Of a stretch of 64,000 nucleotides of DNA, positions 35,110 to 44,594 are shown one piece after another. Every line of letters starts with the position of its first letter. Position 1 is the stretch's first letter. This DNA is from an uncultured Candidatus Melainabacteria bacterium (GTDB taxonomy: Bacteria > Cyanobacteriota > Vampirovibrionia > Gastranaerophilales > Gastranaerophilaceae): the NCBI GenBank assembly GCA_934757275.1, contig CAKVLN010000001.1, forward strand, positions 186,001 through 250,000, read 5' to 3'. The position numbers and the translations under genes are program-made. The notes under the pieces were generated by a model, which saw only the letters and a list, made by a program, of their open reading frames with translations, was not told where the DNA came from and ran no database searches.

Positions 35110-37935
35110 ATGACAGATAAAATTACAATTAAGGGTGCGAGAGAACATAATTTAAAGAATATTTCGTTGGAAATTCCTAAAAACGAATTGGTCGTTTTTA
35201 CGGGTGTTTCTGGTTCTGGCAAGAGTTCATTAGCTTTTGATACAATTTTTGCGGAAGGTCAAAGACGTTATATTGAGAGCCTTTCGACTTATGCTCGTCA
35301 ATTTTTAGGGCAAATGGATAAGCCTGATGTTGATTATATTGACGGGCTTACGCCAGCTATTTCTATTGACCAAAAATCAACGAGCAATAATCCACGTTCA
35401 ACAGTTGGTACTGTTACAGAGATTTATGATTATTTGCGCTTGTTGTATGCAAGAGTTGGTACACCATTTTGTCCAAAATGCGGTAAACCTATAAAACCTC
35501 AAACGATTGACGAGATTGTTGCAAGCATTTTGAAATTGGAAGTTGGTACAAAAATTCAAATCTTAGCACCGATTGTTAAGGGTAAAAAGGGCGAATTTCA
35601 ATCGTTGTTTGAAGAATTAAGACAAGAAGGTTTTGTCCGTGTAAAAGTCGATGGCGAGGTTTTTAACCTTGATGAAGACGAAATAAAACTTGCAAAAACT
35701 AAGGCGCATACGATTTTTGTTGTAATTGACAGAGTTGTTGTAAAACCAGAGGCCAAATCAAGAATTGCAGATAGTGTTCAAATCGCTTTGAAGAAGGCAG
35801 ATGGTTTAGCTACAATTGATGTGATTGGTGGCGAGGAAATAATTTATAGTGAAAAACTTGCTTGTCCTGATTGTAATTTGAGTTTTGAAGAATTAACACC
35901 GAGAATTTTCTCGTTTAATGCTCCTTATGGTGCTTGCGACAAGTGCGGTGGAATTGGTGTCGATTTTAAGATTGACCCTGATTTGGTTATTCCAGATAAG
36001 AGTAAATCTATTAAAGAGGGAGCGATTTATCCGTGGAGTAAATCTTCAACAGGGTATTATGATGATGTTATAAACGCAGTTTCAGCAGAATATAAAATTG
36101 ATTTGAATGTTCCGTTTAAAGATTTGCCACCAGAACATCAGGCAATAATTCTTTATGGTTCAGAAGAAAGAATTCCGATGCGTATTAGAGAGTTTGGTAG
36201 CAAAAGATATAAAACGACGTTGCAAAGATTTATCGGCGTAATTCCTTTCTTGATGAAACATTATAATCTAGAAAGTGAATATTGGAAGGCTGAAATCGAA
36301 AAATACATGATTACTACTCCTTGCGAAAAATGCGGTGGGGCAAGGTTGAAGCCGTTCCCTCTTGCAGTTAGAATAAATGGAGTAAATATTTATGAATTTT
36401 GTTTGATGCCAATAGATAAGGCGTATGAGTTTACAAGCGAATTGTATCTTACTTTGTCTGATTTTCAAATGAAGATTGGTAAACAGATTTTAGATGAGGT
36501 GCGTGCAAGGTTGAAATTCTTGTGCGACGTGGGTCTAAATTACTTGAACCTTGCACGCACCTCTGGAACCTTATCTGGTGGTGAAGCGCAAAGAATTAGA
36601 CTTGCAACTCAAATTGGTAGCGGACTTTCTGGCGTTTTGTATGTTTTGGACGAACCTTCAATTGGTTTGCACCAAAGAGATAATGATAGACTAATTAAAA
36701 CTCTTGTAAAATTGAGAAATATGGGCAATTCGCTTATTGTTGTTGAACATGACGAGGATACAATCCGCAGTGCTGATTATATCGTTGATATTGGACCAAA
36801 GGCGGGCGTTTTTGGCGGAAACGTAATTGCTCAAGGTAGCGTAGAGGATATAATTGAGGCGAAATATTCAATTACTGGTAAGTATTTGAGCGGGGAGTAT
36901 AAAATTCCTATTCCAGAAAAAATTAGAGAGGGAAATGGACAGTATTTGCAGATAAGAAACGCTTTTAAGAATAATCTTAAAAATATTGATTTGGATATAC
37001 CTTTGGGTAAGATTGTTGTGCTTACTGGTGTTTCTGGCTCTGGAAAATCAACTTTGATGCAGGAGCTGATATATGAATATGCGGTTCATAAACTTAGAAA
37101 AAATAAACCAAAACCACAAGGCGTAGATGAGATTTTGGGCTTTGAGAATCTTGATAAAATTATTGATATAGACCAATCGCCAATTGGTAGAACTCCACGT
37201 TCTAACCCTGCAACTTATACTGATGTGTTCACGCCGATTAGAGAATTGTATGCCAAAACTAATGAGGCGAAAATGCGTGGTTATAAACCAGGAAGATTTA
37301 GTTTTAATGTAAAAGGTGGTAGATGTGAAGCGTGTTCTGGCGATGGCGTTTTGAAGATTGAAATGAACTTTTTGTCAGATGTTTATGTAAAATGTGATGT
37401 TTGTAAGGGCAAGAGATACAATAACGAAACTCTAGAGGTTAAATATAAGGGGAAAACTATTGCTGATGTGCTTGAAATGAGCGTAAAAGAGGCGTATGAG
37501 TTCTTTGAAAATATTCCTCAAATTGCAAATAAGTTGAAAACTTTGAACGATGTTGGCTTAGATTATATTAAGTTGGGTCAAAGTGCAACTACACTTTCTG
37601 GTGGCGAGGCGCAGAGAATAAAACTAGCTTCTGAACTTAATAAGCGTGCAACAGGAAAAACACTTTACTTGCTCGATGAACCGTCTGTCGGCTTGCATTG
37701 GCACGATTTGGATAAGTTGATTAAAATTATTCAACAACTTGCTGATAATGGCAACACAATTCTAATTATCGAACATAACTTAGATTTGATTAAGGTGGCA
37801 GATTATATAATTGATTTAGGCCCAGAAGGCGGTAATGCTGGTGGGGAAGTTGTTGCTTGCGGTACGCCACGAGAGGTCGCAAATAATCCAAACTCACACA
37901 CCGGTCGCTATCTAAAACCATTTTTCGAGGGGTAA
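35110..37935 (+). CDS. uvrA: Excinuclease ABC subunit A
   Basis: UvrA is the damage-sensing ABC ATPase of nucleotide excision repair. The product (941 residues) starts [20 protein letters not shown]. It has two ATP-binding halves with [15 protein letters not shown] and [13 protein letters not shown], two signature motifs ([20 protein letters not shown]) and zinc modules (CPKCGKP, CPDCNLS ... [14 protein letters not shown] ... CDVCKGK). I start it at 35110; no ribosome binding site is present, and the -10 box is 6 nt upstream. uvrB is not in the window. The gene contains one of the three GAATTC sites (36170-36175). Confidence 0.97.
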   Translation: MTDKITIKGAREHNLKNISLEIPKNELVVFTGVSGSGKSSLAFDTIFAEGQRRYIESLSTYARQFLGQMDKPDVDYIDGLTPAISIDQKSTSNNPRSTVGTVTEIYDYLRLLYARVGTPFCPKCGKPIKPQTIDEIVASILKLEVGTKIQILAPIVKGKKGEFQSLFEELRQEGFVRVKVDGEVFNLDEDEIKLAKTKAHTIFVVIDRVVVKPEAKSRIADSVQIALKKADGLATIDVIGGEEIIYSEKLACPDCNLSFEELTPRIFSFNAPYGACDKCGGIGVDFKIDPDLVIPDKSKSIKEGAIYPWSKSSTGYYDDVINAVSAEYKIDLNVPFKDLPPEHQAIILYGSEERIPMRIREFGSKRYKTTLQRFIGVIPFLMKHYNLESEYWKAEIEKYMITTPCEKCGGARLKPFPLAVRINGVNIYEFCLMPIDKAYEFTSELYLTLSDFQMKIGKQILDEVRARLKFLCDVGLNYLNLARTSGTLSGGEAQRIRLATQIGSGLSGVLYVLDEPSIGLHQRDNDRLIKTLVKLRNMGNSLIVVEHDEDTIRSADYIVDIGPKAGVFGGNVIAQGSVEDIIEAKYSITGKYLSGEYKIPIPEKIREGNGQYLQIRNAFKNNLKNIDLDIPLGKIVVLTGVSGSGKSTLMQELIYEYAVHKLRKNKPKPQGVDEILGFENLDKIIDIDQSPIGRTPRSNPATYTDVFTPIRELYAKTNEAKMRGYKPGRFSFNVKGGRCEACSGDGVLKIEMNFLSDVYVKCDVCKGKRYNNETLEVKYKGKTIADVLEMSVKEAYEFFENIPQIANKLKTLNDVGLDYIKLGQSATTLSGGEAQRIKLASELNKRATGKTLYLLDEPSVGLHWHDLDKLIKIIQQLADNGNTILIIEHNLDLIKVADYIIDLGPEGGNAGGEVVACGTPREVANNPNSHTGRYLKPFFEG

Positions 37936-38033
37936 TTTACATTCTTAGAGTTGTTTGGTTGATTTGCTATTATAAATAGAAATATGTTTTTATGGTAGAA
38001 TTAGTTTACATATTTTGATTTGTTAGGAATTGT

Positions 38034-38888
38034 ATGATGGCTAAAAAGAATCAGTCAAATAGATTGACTTTGCAACATAAAGAAAGTCGTGGAGTTGTTG
38101 GTATATTCTGTCCTGAAGCAAAGGAGCATGATTTAGAGGTGTCTTGTGTATCACATTTTGTAATTGAAAAATTAAGACAGGAATATCCACAATTATCATT
38201 TAGGTATAGGCAAAGTATTACTAAAAGAGAAATTAATGACGCATTGCAAAAAATTGATAAAGAGTTAGGGCAAACATTATTTGTTACAGATGCAAAAATT
38301 AAACCAGATGGCGGCTTGATTGAAGTACTTGATGATTATGGTAATTGGAGAGTCATTTTAGTATCTGAAGCTAAACATCAAGGTAAGGACATTGAAAATA
38401 TAGAACAAGGTAAACTAGTTGGGAAAAAGAATAATCAGGATATAATGATAGCAGGTAATGCGATAGAGAGAGCTCATAAAAACATTTCAGAAATTTCAAA
38501 TTTTATGTTGTCTGAAACATATTTCCCTTATGTTCTATTTTTAGAAGGTTCAAATTTTTTAACTCAAGATGTAATTGTAACAAGACCAGATCATAGGCAA
38601 ATTAAGCTTGCCTATGATAATGGCGCATTAAACAGATTAGATAGATTAACCGCAGCTAATTATGGCATGAAAATTAATGCAAATTTGTGTAAAAATAAGA
38701 TAATTCCAATTAATGACTGTAATATAATGTTGCAAGCAGCTTCAATATACACACAAGGTGATGGTAAGCATTGGAGTGAAAAAGAAATGTTGAATATAAT
38801 GTTAGATGTTGCAAAATCATCTCTCAAAATTTTGGGAAGTGATCTTTTTGAACAATTAACAGGACAAAAAGGAGATGCAGAATCTTAA
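38034..38888 (+). CDS. ecoRIR: EcoRI-type restriction endonuclease (GAATTC)
   Basis: The product aligns end to end with EcoRI as I remember it: QSNRL near the start, YPQLSFRYR, KPDGGLIEV, DDYGNWRV, EAKHQGKDI, AGNAIERAHKNISEI, FPYVLFLEGSNFL, LNRLDRLTAANYGM, MLQAASIYTQGDG and a C-terminal DLFEQLT. The catalytic PD-(D/E)xK residues are Asp92, Glu112 and Lys114. The recognition segment AGNAIER is intact, so cleavage of GAATTC is expected. A second ATG at 38037 matches the EcoRI start better. The stop region overlaps the methylase frame, the same R-then-M order as classical EcoRI. It interrupts the uvrA-dnaG interval. Confidence 0.95.
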   Translation: MMAKKNQSNRLTLQHKESRGVVGIFCPEAKEHDLEVSCVSHFVIEKLRQEYPQLSFRYRQSITKREINDALQKIDKELGQTLFVTDAKIKPDGGLIEVLDDYGNWRVILVSEAKHQGKDIENIEQGKLVGKKNNQDIMIAGNAIERAHKNISEISNFMLSETYFPYVLFLEGSNFLTQDVIVTRPDHRQIKLAYDNGALNRLDRLTAANYGMKINANLCKNKIIPINDCNIMLQAASIYTQGDGKHWSEKEMLNIMLDVAKSSLKILGSDLFEQLTGQKGDAES

Positions 38889-38889
38889 A

Positions 38890-39885
38890 ATGACAAGAAA
38901 GTGTAACCATTCATTATTGGATAAAGCAAAATATAGCAAAAAAGATGAATTTTATACTCAATTCGTGGATATTGAAAGCGAGCTTGCTTATTATAAGGAC
39001 TATTTTAATGGTAAAATAGTTTACTGCAATTGTGATGATGTGAAAAGTAGTAATTTTTTTAAATATTTTGTTTCAAATTTTAGATTGCTAGGTTTAAAGA
39101 AGTTAATATGTTCTTGTTATAAAGAATCAAATTTGTTTAATCATCAAAGTGGATATTATTATGAATATACAGGTTGCGAAAAAAATGATGTAGATATGTC
39201 AAAAATAAAAAAATTCAAAGGTGATGGTGATTTTCGTAGTCCTGAATGTGTTGAATTGTTAAAACAAGCAGATGTTGTTGTAACGAACCCCCCATTTTCC
39301 TTGTTTAGAGATTATATTTCACAATTAGTTCAATATGACAAAAAATTTTTAGTAATTAGTAATGTAAATGCGATTACATATAAAGAAGTTTATAGCCTGA
39401 TAAAAGATAATAAGCTATGGTTAGGTGTAAATTTGGGCAGAGGAATTTCGGGTTTTATAGTCCCAAAAGAGTATGAATTATATGGACAAGAAACTAAGAT
39501 TAATGAATATGGTGAAAGGATCATTTCACCCAATAATTGTATGTGGCTTACCAATATAAATAATTCAAGAAAACAAGAGTTTATAAATTTAACAGAAAAA
39601 TATGTTGGAAATGAAACCAAATATCCTCGTTATGACAATTTTAATGGTATTCATATTGATAAGACAAAGAATATTCCAGTCGATTATGATGGAGCAATGG
39701 GGGTTCCTGTTACTTTTTTACATAAGTTTAATCCTAATCAATTTGAAATTATTCAATTTAGAAAAGGTGATGATGGAAAAGATTTACGTATTAATGGTAA
39801 GGCTCCATTTTTTAGAATTTTAGTAAAGAAGAAAACTTCAATGTCTAATATATCTAAAAAAGACTTAAAGCAACTAATTTGTTAA
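38890..39885 (+). CDS. ecoRIM: EcoRI-type adenine methyltransferase
   Basis: The product (331 residues from ATG 38890) parallels M.EcoRI: KSKKDEFYTQ-like DEFYTQFVDIESEL, VYCNCDDVKSSNFFKYF, the GDGDFRS segment, the catalytic VVTNPPFSLF (motif IV NPPF), LGVNLGRGISGFIVP, ISPNNCMWLTN and GVPVTFLHKFNP. It would methylate an adenine of GAATTC and protect host DNA. I prefer 38890 because it matches the M.EcoRI N-terminus; an ATG at 38875 overlapping the endonuclease gene is the alternative. Only 1 bp separates the endonuclease stop from the start, so expression is probably coupled. Confidence 0.94.
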   Translation: MTRKCNHSLLDKAKYSKKDEFYTQFVDIESELAYYKDYFNGKIVYCNCDDVKSSNFFKYFVSNFRLLGLKKLICSCYKESNLFNHQSGYYYEYTGCEKNDVDMSKIKKFKGDGDFRSPECVELLKQADVVVTNPPFSLFRDYISQLVQYDKKFLVISNVNAITYKEVYSLIKDNKLWLGVNLGRGISGFIVPKEYELYGQETKINEYGERIISPNNCMWLTNINNSRKQEFINLTEKYVGNETKYPRYDNFNGIHIDKTKNIPVDYDGAMGVPVTFLHKFNPNQFEIIQFRKGDDGKDLRINGKAPFFRILVKKKTSMSNISKKDLKQLIC

Positions 39886-39913
39886 AATTTTTCAAGTATA
39901 ATAAGGGGTAATC

Positions 39914-39982
39914 ATGGCTACTTTTAAGAAAACTATAAAATTGTTTTTAATGGACGGTATTACATTAAAAGAGCTTTCATAA
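39914..39982 (+). pseudogene. 22-codon ORF resembling a truncated GIY-YIG gene start
   Basis: A TATAAT box (about 39898) and AAGGGG precede an ATG that opens MATFKKTIKLFLMDG and stops seven codons later (ITLKELS). The TIKLFLMDG start resembles the N-terminus of a family of small GIY-YIG nucleases, which would continue for hundreds of residues. The following 70 bases to dnaG hold nothing. It looks like a truncated remnant with its expression signals left. The family match rests on a short stretch and is weak. Confidence 0.35.
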
Positions 39983-40046
39983 TTAATAAAATCAGAAGAA
40001 GTGTTTATAAAGAATTTCCATTTATTACCCTAACGAACTTTCGTGC

Positions 40047-40052
40047 TACAAT
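40047..40052 (+). promoter_or_regulatory. -10 box of a leaderless dnaG-rpoD mRNA
   Basis: TACAAT (40047-40052) is followed by ATTGTT and the dnaG ATG at 40059. The -35 is weak (TTACCC with a 16-nt spacer). Confidence 0.55.
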
Positions 40053-40058
40053 ATTGTT

Positions 40059-41939
40059 ATGGCAAATTCATTTGAAGATGTTATTTCGCAGATTAAAGAC
40101 AGGCTGGATATAGTAGATGTAGTTTCTCAATATGTTGTCCTAAAGAAAAGTGGGGCAAATTATTGGGGTATTTGTCCTTTTCATAATGACAAAAAACCAT
40201 CTATGTCTGTAAGCCCTTCAAGAGGCATTTTTAAGTGCTTTTCTTGTGGTGCTGGTGGTGACGCTTTAGCGTTTCTTGTGAAAATTCAAAACCGAGAGTA
40301 CAAGGACGTTATCTTAGAACTTGCGGACAAATACGGAATAGAGTTGCCTAAAAAATACAATCCGTCTTCTGAAACAAAGAGTTTGAAGAAGGAAATGATT
40401 AAGGCATGCTACAAGGCTGCAAAATTTTATCATCTTCAACTTAGAAGTGCTGATGACGCAAATAAAGCCATGACCGCTCTTCGCAAGCGTGATGTTGATG
40501 ATAGCGTTATAGATAAATTTACTTTAGGTTGGGCGCCTAATAAATATGATACTCTATATAAAGAGCTTAAAAAAGAGTTTAAAGATGAAATTTTAGAGAA
40601 AGCTGGACTTATTCTTAAATCTAATTCGGGTGGGTATATTGATAGGTTTAGAAATAGAATTATTATCCCTATTCAAAATGAAAATGGCGAATATGTTGCG
40701 TTTGGCGCAAGAGCTGTTGATGAAGGTCAAAACCCAAAATATTTGAACTCTTCTGATTCTTTGATTTATAACAAAAGTAAATTGTTATTTGGGCTAAATT
40801 CTGCACAAGAGGCTATAAAATCAGAAGATGGTGTTGTGATTATGGAAGGGTATTTTGACGTTATCTCAGCTCAAGCGCATGGGGTGGAAAATGCTGTAGC
40901 GTCATGTGGAACTGCACTTACGCCAGACCATGTTAAATTGCTTTCTAGATATACAAAATCAAGAAGAATTTTCTTATCTTTTGATACAGATAACGCTGGT
41001 GTGAATGCAACTAAAAAAGGTAGCTCGGTTATTAAAGAAACCCTTTCAACTTTGGGTGACGTTAAACAGTTTGACGAAAGTCATATTGCATCTGCAGTTG
41101 ATAATAAATATGCGTGCGAAATTCGAGTGGTTTCACCTCCGCAAGGTAAAGATCCCGATGAATTTATTCGTTCAATGGGGGGCGAGGCGTTTAAAGAGTA
41201 TATCAAAAATGCGCCACTTTTAATTGATTTTCTTTTGAATAACATTTTAAGAGAGAAAAATTTGGCTCAGACTCCACAAGAAAAAGCTGAGTTAGTAGAA
41301 AAAATTATCGAAATATTAAAAGATGTTAACAATAAAATTATTCAATCTGAATATGTAAAAATGGTTTCTACGGTTTTAGAAATTGACGAAGAAGCCCTTC
41401 TGAAAGAACTTGTGCGCTATGAACGGCAAGGCGCATTAATTGAAAGAAACTTGAATACAAAAAAAGTTGTAACAAATTCTTCACAATTTGAAATAAAAGC
41501 GCAAAAAAATTTATTGAGCGTTTTTTTAGCAAGTGACAGTTCGTTAACTTTCAACCAAATAAACGAAATGTTACCTGAGAACATAATCCAAGATGAAACG
41601 TTAATAATTGTAAAAAATACAATTGACAAATTGGCGTGTACAATAAATAATGTTAAAGAATTGACTAAAAGCTTATTTACGGTATTCATCGAGGACGAAA
41701 AATTAACCCAGATAATTACAGACCTAGTAGAACTCTCCGAAGCCTTTAATGGGCTTGAACCAGATGAGTTTGAGGGGGCTGTAAGGGAAAACATTATAAG
41801 ATTGAAAAGATGCTATCAGGAAAAAGAAGCCGAAAAACTTCGTCAACAATACAAACAGGTCAATGATGACGAAATAGAAGCCTTAAAAATTCAAATGCAG
41901 CTTAGAGATAAAATTAAATTAAGGACTGGAGATAAATAA
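40059..41939 (+). CDS. dnaG: DNA primase
   Basis: DnaG makes RNA primers for replication. The 626-residue product has an N-terminal CHC2 zinc finger (Cys39, His42, Cys60, Cys63 in CPFHNDKKPSM ... FKCFSCGAGGDA). Its TOPRIM catalytic core shows VVIMEGYFDVISA and LSFDTDNAG. The C-terminal part (from about residue 440) is a divergent DnaB-binding region. There is no Shine-Dalgarno site; the -10 box lies 6 nt before the ATG. The stop codon is immediately followed by the rpoD start, the conserved macromolecular-synthesis arrangement dnaG-rpoD. Confidence 0.97.
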   Translation: MANSFEDVISQIKDRLDIVDVVSQYVVLKKSGANYWGICPFHNDKKPSMSVSPSRGIFKCFSCGAGGDALAFLVKIQNREYKDVILELADKYGIELPKKYNPSSETKSLKKEMIKACYKAAKFYHLQLRSADDANKAMTALRKRDVDDSVIDKFTLGWAPNKYDTLYKELKKEFKDEILEKAGLILKSNSGGYIDRFRNRIIIPIQNENGEYVAFGARAVDEGQNPKYLNSSDSLIYNKSKLLFGLNSAQEAIKSEDGVVIMEGYFDVISAQAHGVENAVASCGTALTPDHVKLLSRYTKSRRIFLSFDTDNAGVNATKKGSSVIKETLSTLGDVKQFDESHIASAVDNKYACEIRVVSPPQGKDPDEFIRSMGGEAFKEYIKNAPLLIDFLLNNILREKNLAQTPQEKAELVEKIIEILKDVNNKIIQSEYVKMVSTVLEIDEEALLKELVRYERQGALIERNLNTKKVVTNSSQFEIKAQKNLLSVFLASDSSLTFNQINEMLPENIIQDETLIIVKNTIDKLACTINNVKELTKSLFTVFIEDEKLTQIITDLVELSEAFNGLEPDEFEGAVRENIIRLKRCYQEKEAEKLRQQYKQVNDDEIEALKIQMQLRDKIKLRTGDK

Positions 41940-43022
41940 ATGACCCAAAAAAGAAATTCACATTCATCAGTAATCAGTGTAGAAGACGAAAATATGGATT
42001 TGTTGGATTACGATTCTGAAAAAGAAGAAGATGATTATATTGAAACTGATTTAGGTACTGATAATATTGAAGATATTATTACTTCATCAAAGCTAAGCGG
42101 TGTAAAGAGCGACGATTTTTATATGATAGATTCTTCAGATTCTCACCATGAACCTGCAGAAGCAGAAGTTCCAAAGGGTGTAGCAGTTGAAGACCCTGTA
42201 AGGTTGTATTTAAGAGAAATTGGTCGTATCAAATTGTTATCAACAAGTGAAGAAATTGAACTTGCTCGTAAGATTATCCAAGGTGGAACTCCAGGGGCGA
42301 TTGCGAAGAGAAAACTAGTTCAAGCAAACTTGAGATTGGTTGTAAGTATTGCGAAAAAATATGTTGGTCGTGGCATGCTTTTCTTAGACCTTATTCAAGA
42401 AGGTAACTTAGGTTTAATCAGAGCTGCTGAAAAATTTGACCACGAAAGAGGTTTTAAATTCTCAACTTATGCAACATGGTGGATTAGACAAGCTATTACA
42501 AGAGCTATTGCAGACCAAGCAAGAACAATTCGTATTCCTGTTCACATGGTAGAAACTATTAATAAATTGAAAAAAGTTACAAGAAGACTTGCTCAAGAAC
42601 TTTCAAGAAAACCAACCGAAGATGAATTGGCAGCAGAAATGGGTGTTTCAATTTCTAAGTTAAGAGAAATTGTTAAGATTGCTCAAGAGCCACTTTCATT
42701 AGAAACTCCTATTGGTAAGGAAGAAGATTCAAGATTAGGTGATTTTATTGAAGATAAAGAAGCTGATGCACCAATCAAGACAGTTGCTTCTGAACTTTTG
42801 AGAGAAGACTTAGCAGAAGTTCTTTGTACACTTTCACCTCGTGAAAGAGATGTATTGAGATTACGTTTCGGCATGGACGATGGGCGTCAAAGAACATTGG
42901 AAGAAGTTGGACAATTGTTCGGTGTTACTCGTGAACGTATTAGACAAATCGAAGCAAAGGCTTTGAGAAAATTGCGTCACCCAAATCGTAGCAAACGATT
43001 AAGAGAATATGTAGAAAATTAA
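41940..43022 (+). CDS. rpoD: Primary sigma factor (sigma-70)
   Basis: The 360-residue product lacks a long region 1.1. After an acidic N-terminus come region 1.2 ([17 protein letters not shown]), region 2 ([55 protein letters not shown]), region 3 and region 4 ([35 protein letters not shown]). This short form is like cyanobacterial primary sigma factors. It directs transcription from the TTGaca/TATAAT promoters seen across the window. It starts directly after the dnaG stop codon and is followed by a terminator. Confidence 0.97.
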   Translation: MTQKRNSHSSVISVEDENMDLLDYDSEKEEDDYIETDLGTDNIEDIITSSKLSGVKSDDFYMIDSSDSHHEPAEAEVPKGVAVEDPVRLYLREIGRIKLLSTSEEIELARKIIQGGTPGAIAKRKLVQANLRLVVSIAKKYVGRGMLFLDLIQEGNLGLIRAAEKFDHERGFKFSTYATWWIRQAITRAIADQARTIRIPVHMVETINKLKKVTRRLAQELSRKPTEDELAAEMGVSISKLREIVKIAQEPLSLETPIGKEEDSRLGDFIEDKEADAPIKTVASELLREDLAEVLCTLSPRERDVLRLRFGMDDGRQRTLEEVGQLFGVTRERIRQIEAKALRKLRHPNRSKRLREYVEN

Positions 43023-43032
43023 AAAATAAACG

Positions 43033-43064
43033 AAAAAGCGAAACCTATTGGTTTCGCTTTTTTT
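43033..43064 (+). terminator. Rho-independent terminator of dnaG-rpoD
   Basis: A perfect stem AAAAAGCGAAACC / GGTTTCGCTTTTT with loop TATT runs into a T-tract. Confidence 0.92.
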
Positions 43065-43074
43065 AGGTAGGGGA

Positions 43075-43457
43075 AAGTTATTGGTGCGTCAAACGATAGC
43101 AATCGCCCTAGTTAGGGAGGTCGCAGTCGTTCTTGAGCTTTGCGAAAGTTACGAATGCGGGTGGGTAACAGAAATGGAGTGCTACAAAAATCTTCCGATT
43201 TTTTCGCAATGACACCTAGCAGGTAGGTGCATTTTTCAGCCCAACTCATTAATAACTTATAACAATTTGATTTTCAACAAATATTTTCCCTAAAAAAATA
43301 AAAAAGGACATAGAATGTCCTTGAAAATGGTAAGTATATTAAAATTGTAGATTATTTATTTTTTGTTTTTTTGTTTAATATTTTGTAGAACCCTCTCCCT
43401 AGCCCTCTCCATCGGAGTGGGAATGATTCTGTGGCAAGCACTATTTTCTTTTTTATC
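43075..43457. repeat. Mosaic of dispersed intergenic repeats
   Basis: At 43078-43215, plus orientation, lie the units TTATTGGTGCGTCAAACGA, CCTAGTTAGGGAGGTCGCAG, TTGAGCTTTGCGAAAGTTAC, GAATGCGGGTGGGTAACA and TCGCAATGAC, in the same order as inside 56880-57075. At 43384-43430 is a CCCTCTCCCTAGCCCTCTCC fragment. No gene is seen. Confidence 0.7.
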
Positions 43458-43491
43458 GTTAGCCTTCTTCGTCCGTGAGGAAGGCTAACAC
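43458..43491 (-). terminator. Hairpin after the flagellar operon
   Basis: GTTAGCCTTC and GAAGGCTAAC form a 10-bp stem 8 bases beyond the flgL stop codon. No clear U-run follows on the minus strand beyond a short A/T stretch, so termination is likely but not certain. Confidence 0.6.
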
Positions 43492-43498
43492 AAAATCA

Positions 43499-44590
43499 TT
43501 ATAGATAATTTAATAAGCTCATGCCCATACTTGCCGATGTTACTTGCAAGCTTGCTTGATATGCATATTGAGCCTGCATCCAGTTTGTAATTGCAGTTGT
43601 TAAATCTACATCTTTTATTTCTGATAAATAACCAGTTAAATTTTCGTTATTAGTTTCTAATGTAGAACTTGTCATTTCTAATCTGTTATAGACTCCACCA
43701 AATTTTGTCTGTTCTGTGGTGATTTGAGTTAGAGAATTTGAAAACATATCCAAAGTTGAGTTCATTTCTTCGTAACCATTTTTTGAGTCGCCATCAAGAA
43801 CTTTTTGGATAGAATTACTTAATTTTCTTAAAGCTCCCATAACGCCTGAATAATCTTCTTTAGATGTTAAATCTGCGGTATCGCCTGTATAAGCAGTGCC
43901 GTCTTCATAAGCATACGTTTTTGCTCCTGTTTGAGCATCAACCGTTTCTACGACAGTTTTACCATTTGCATCGGTAAATAAGTTGTTGCCGTTAGCGTCT
44001 TGTGCTTGAGCTTTGTAATAACCGAATACTTTGTCGCCAGTGGTGTTAATAGTTTCAAATACGCCGTCTGCAACCTCAGTTTGTCTTATGTAATCAGGAT
44101 TGTCATGAGGAGTGCCGTTATAAATTACATCACCATCTTCTGTAAGTGTAAAAGGTATTGTTTTGGTGTTTGCACCTGAAAATATATAGTTGTTATCATA
44201 TTCAGTGTTTGCCAAATCTACCATTGTTTTGGTTAATTCGTCGATTTCAACTTTTAACGCCTTTAGTGAAGTTTCACTATAAGTTTGGTTGTTTGCTTGA
44301 ACGGCTTTATCCCATGCATTTGATAAATAACCTGTTGCAAGGTCCATCAAGTCGTCTAATGCGCTTAATTCCTTTTGGGCAATTTCAACGTTTTGTGAAA
44401 ATGTATCAATTTGTCCGATTTGGCGGCTTGTGTTCAAGATGTTAACCGCAGCAATTGGGTCTTCTGTAATATTTGTAATCTTACTTCCAGAAGCTAGTTG
44501 TTTAGTAATTTTGTTGTAATTATTAAGTTGCTTTTGCATATCAGCAACTAATTGTGAATATTTTCCGCTTGTTGAAACTCTATTTACCAT
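43499..44590 (-). CDS. flgL: Flagellar hook-filament junction protein FlgL
   Basis: FlgL joins hook to filament together with FlgK. The 363-residue product has the flagellin-like N-terminal helix (MVNRVSTSGKYSQLVADMQK, then ITKQLASGSKITNITEDPIA) and a matching C-terminal helix (DLTTAITNWMQAQYAYQASL to GMSLLNYL). The variable middle (about 130-240) is Tyr/Thr/Asp-rich. It starts 4 bp after flgK and is the last gene of the minus-strand operon, followed by a hairpin. Flagellin itself is not in the window. Confidence 0.94.
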   Translation of the reverse strand: MVNRVSTSGKYSQLVADMQKQLNNYNKITKQLASGSKITNITEDPIAAVNILNTSRQIGQIDTFSQNVEIAQKELSALDDLMDLATGYLSNAWDKAVQANNQTYSETSLKALKVEIDELTKTMVDLANTEYDNNYIFSGANTKTIPFTLTEDGDVIYNGTPHDNPDYIRQTEVADGVFETINTTGDKVFGYYKAQAQDANGNNLFTDANGKTVVETVDAQTGAKTYAYEDGTAYTGDTADLTSKEDYSGVMGALRKLSNSIQKVLDGDSKNGYEEMNSTLDMFSNSLTQITTEQTKFGGVYNRLEMTSSTLETNNENLTGYLSEIKDVDLTTAITNWMQAQYAYQASLQVTSASMGMSLLNYL

Positions 44591-44594
44591 TCAA

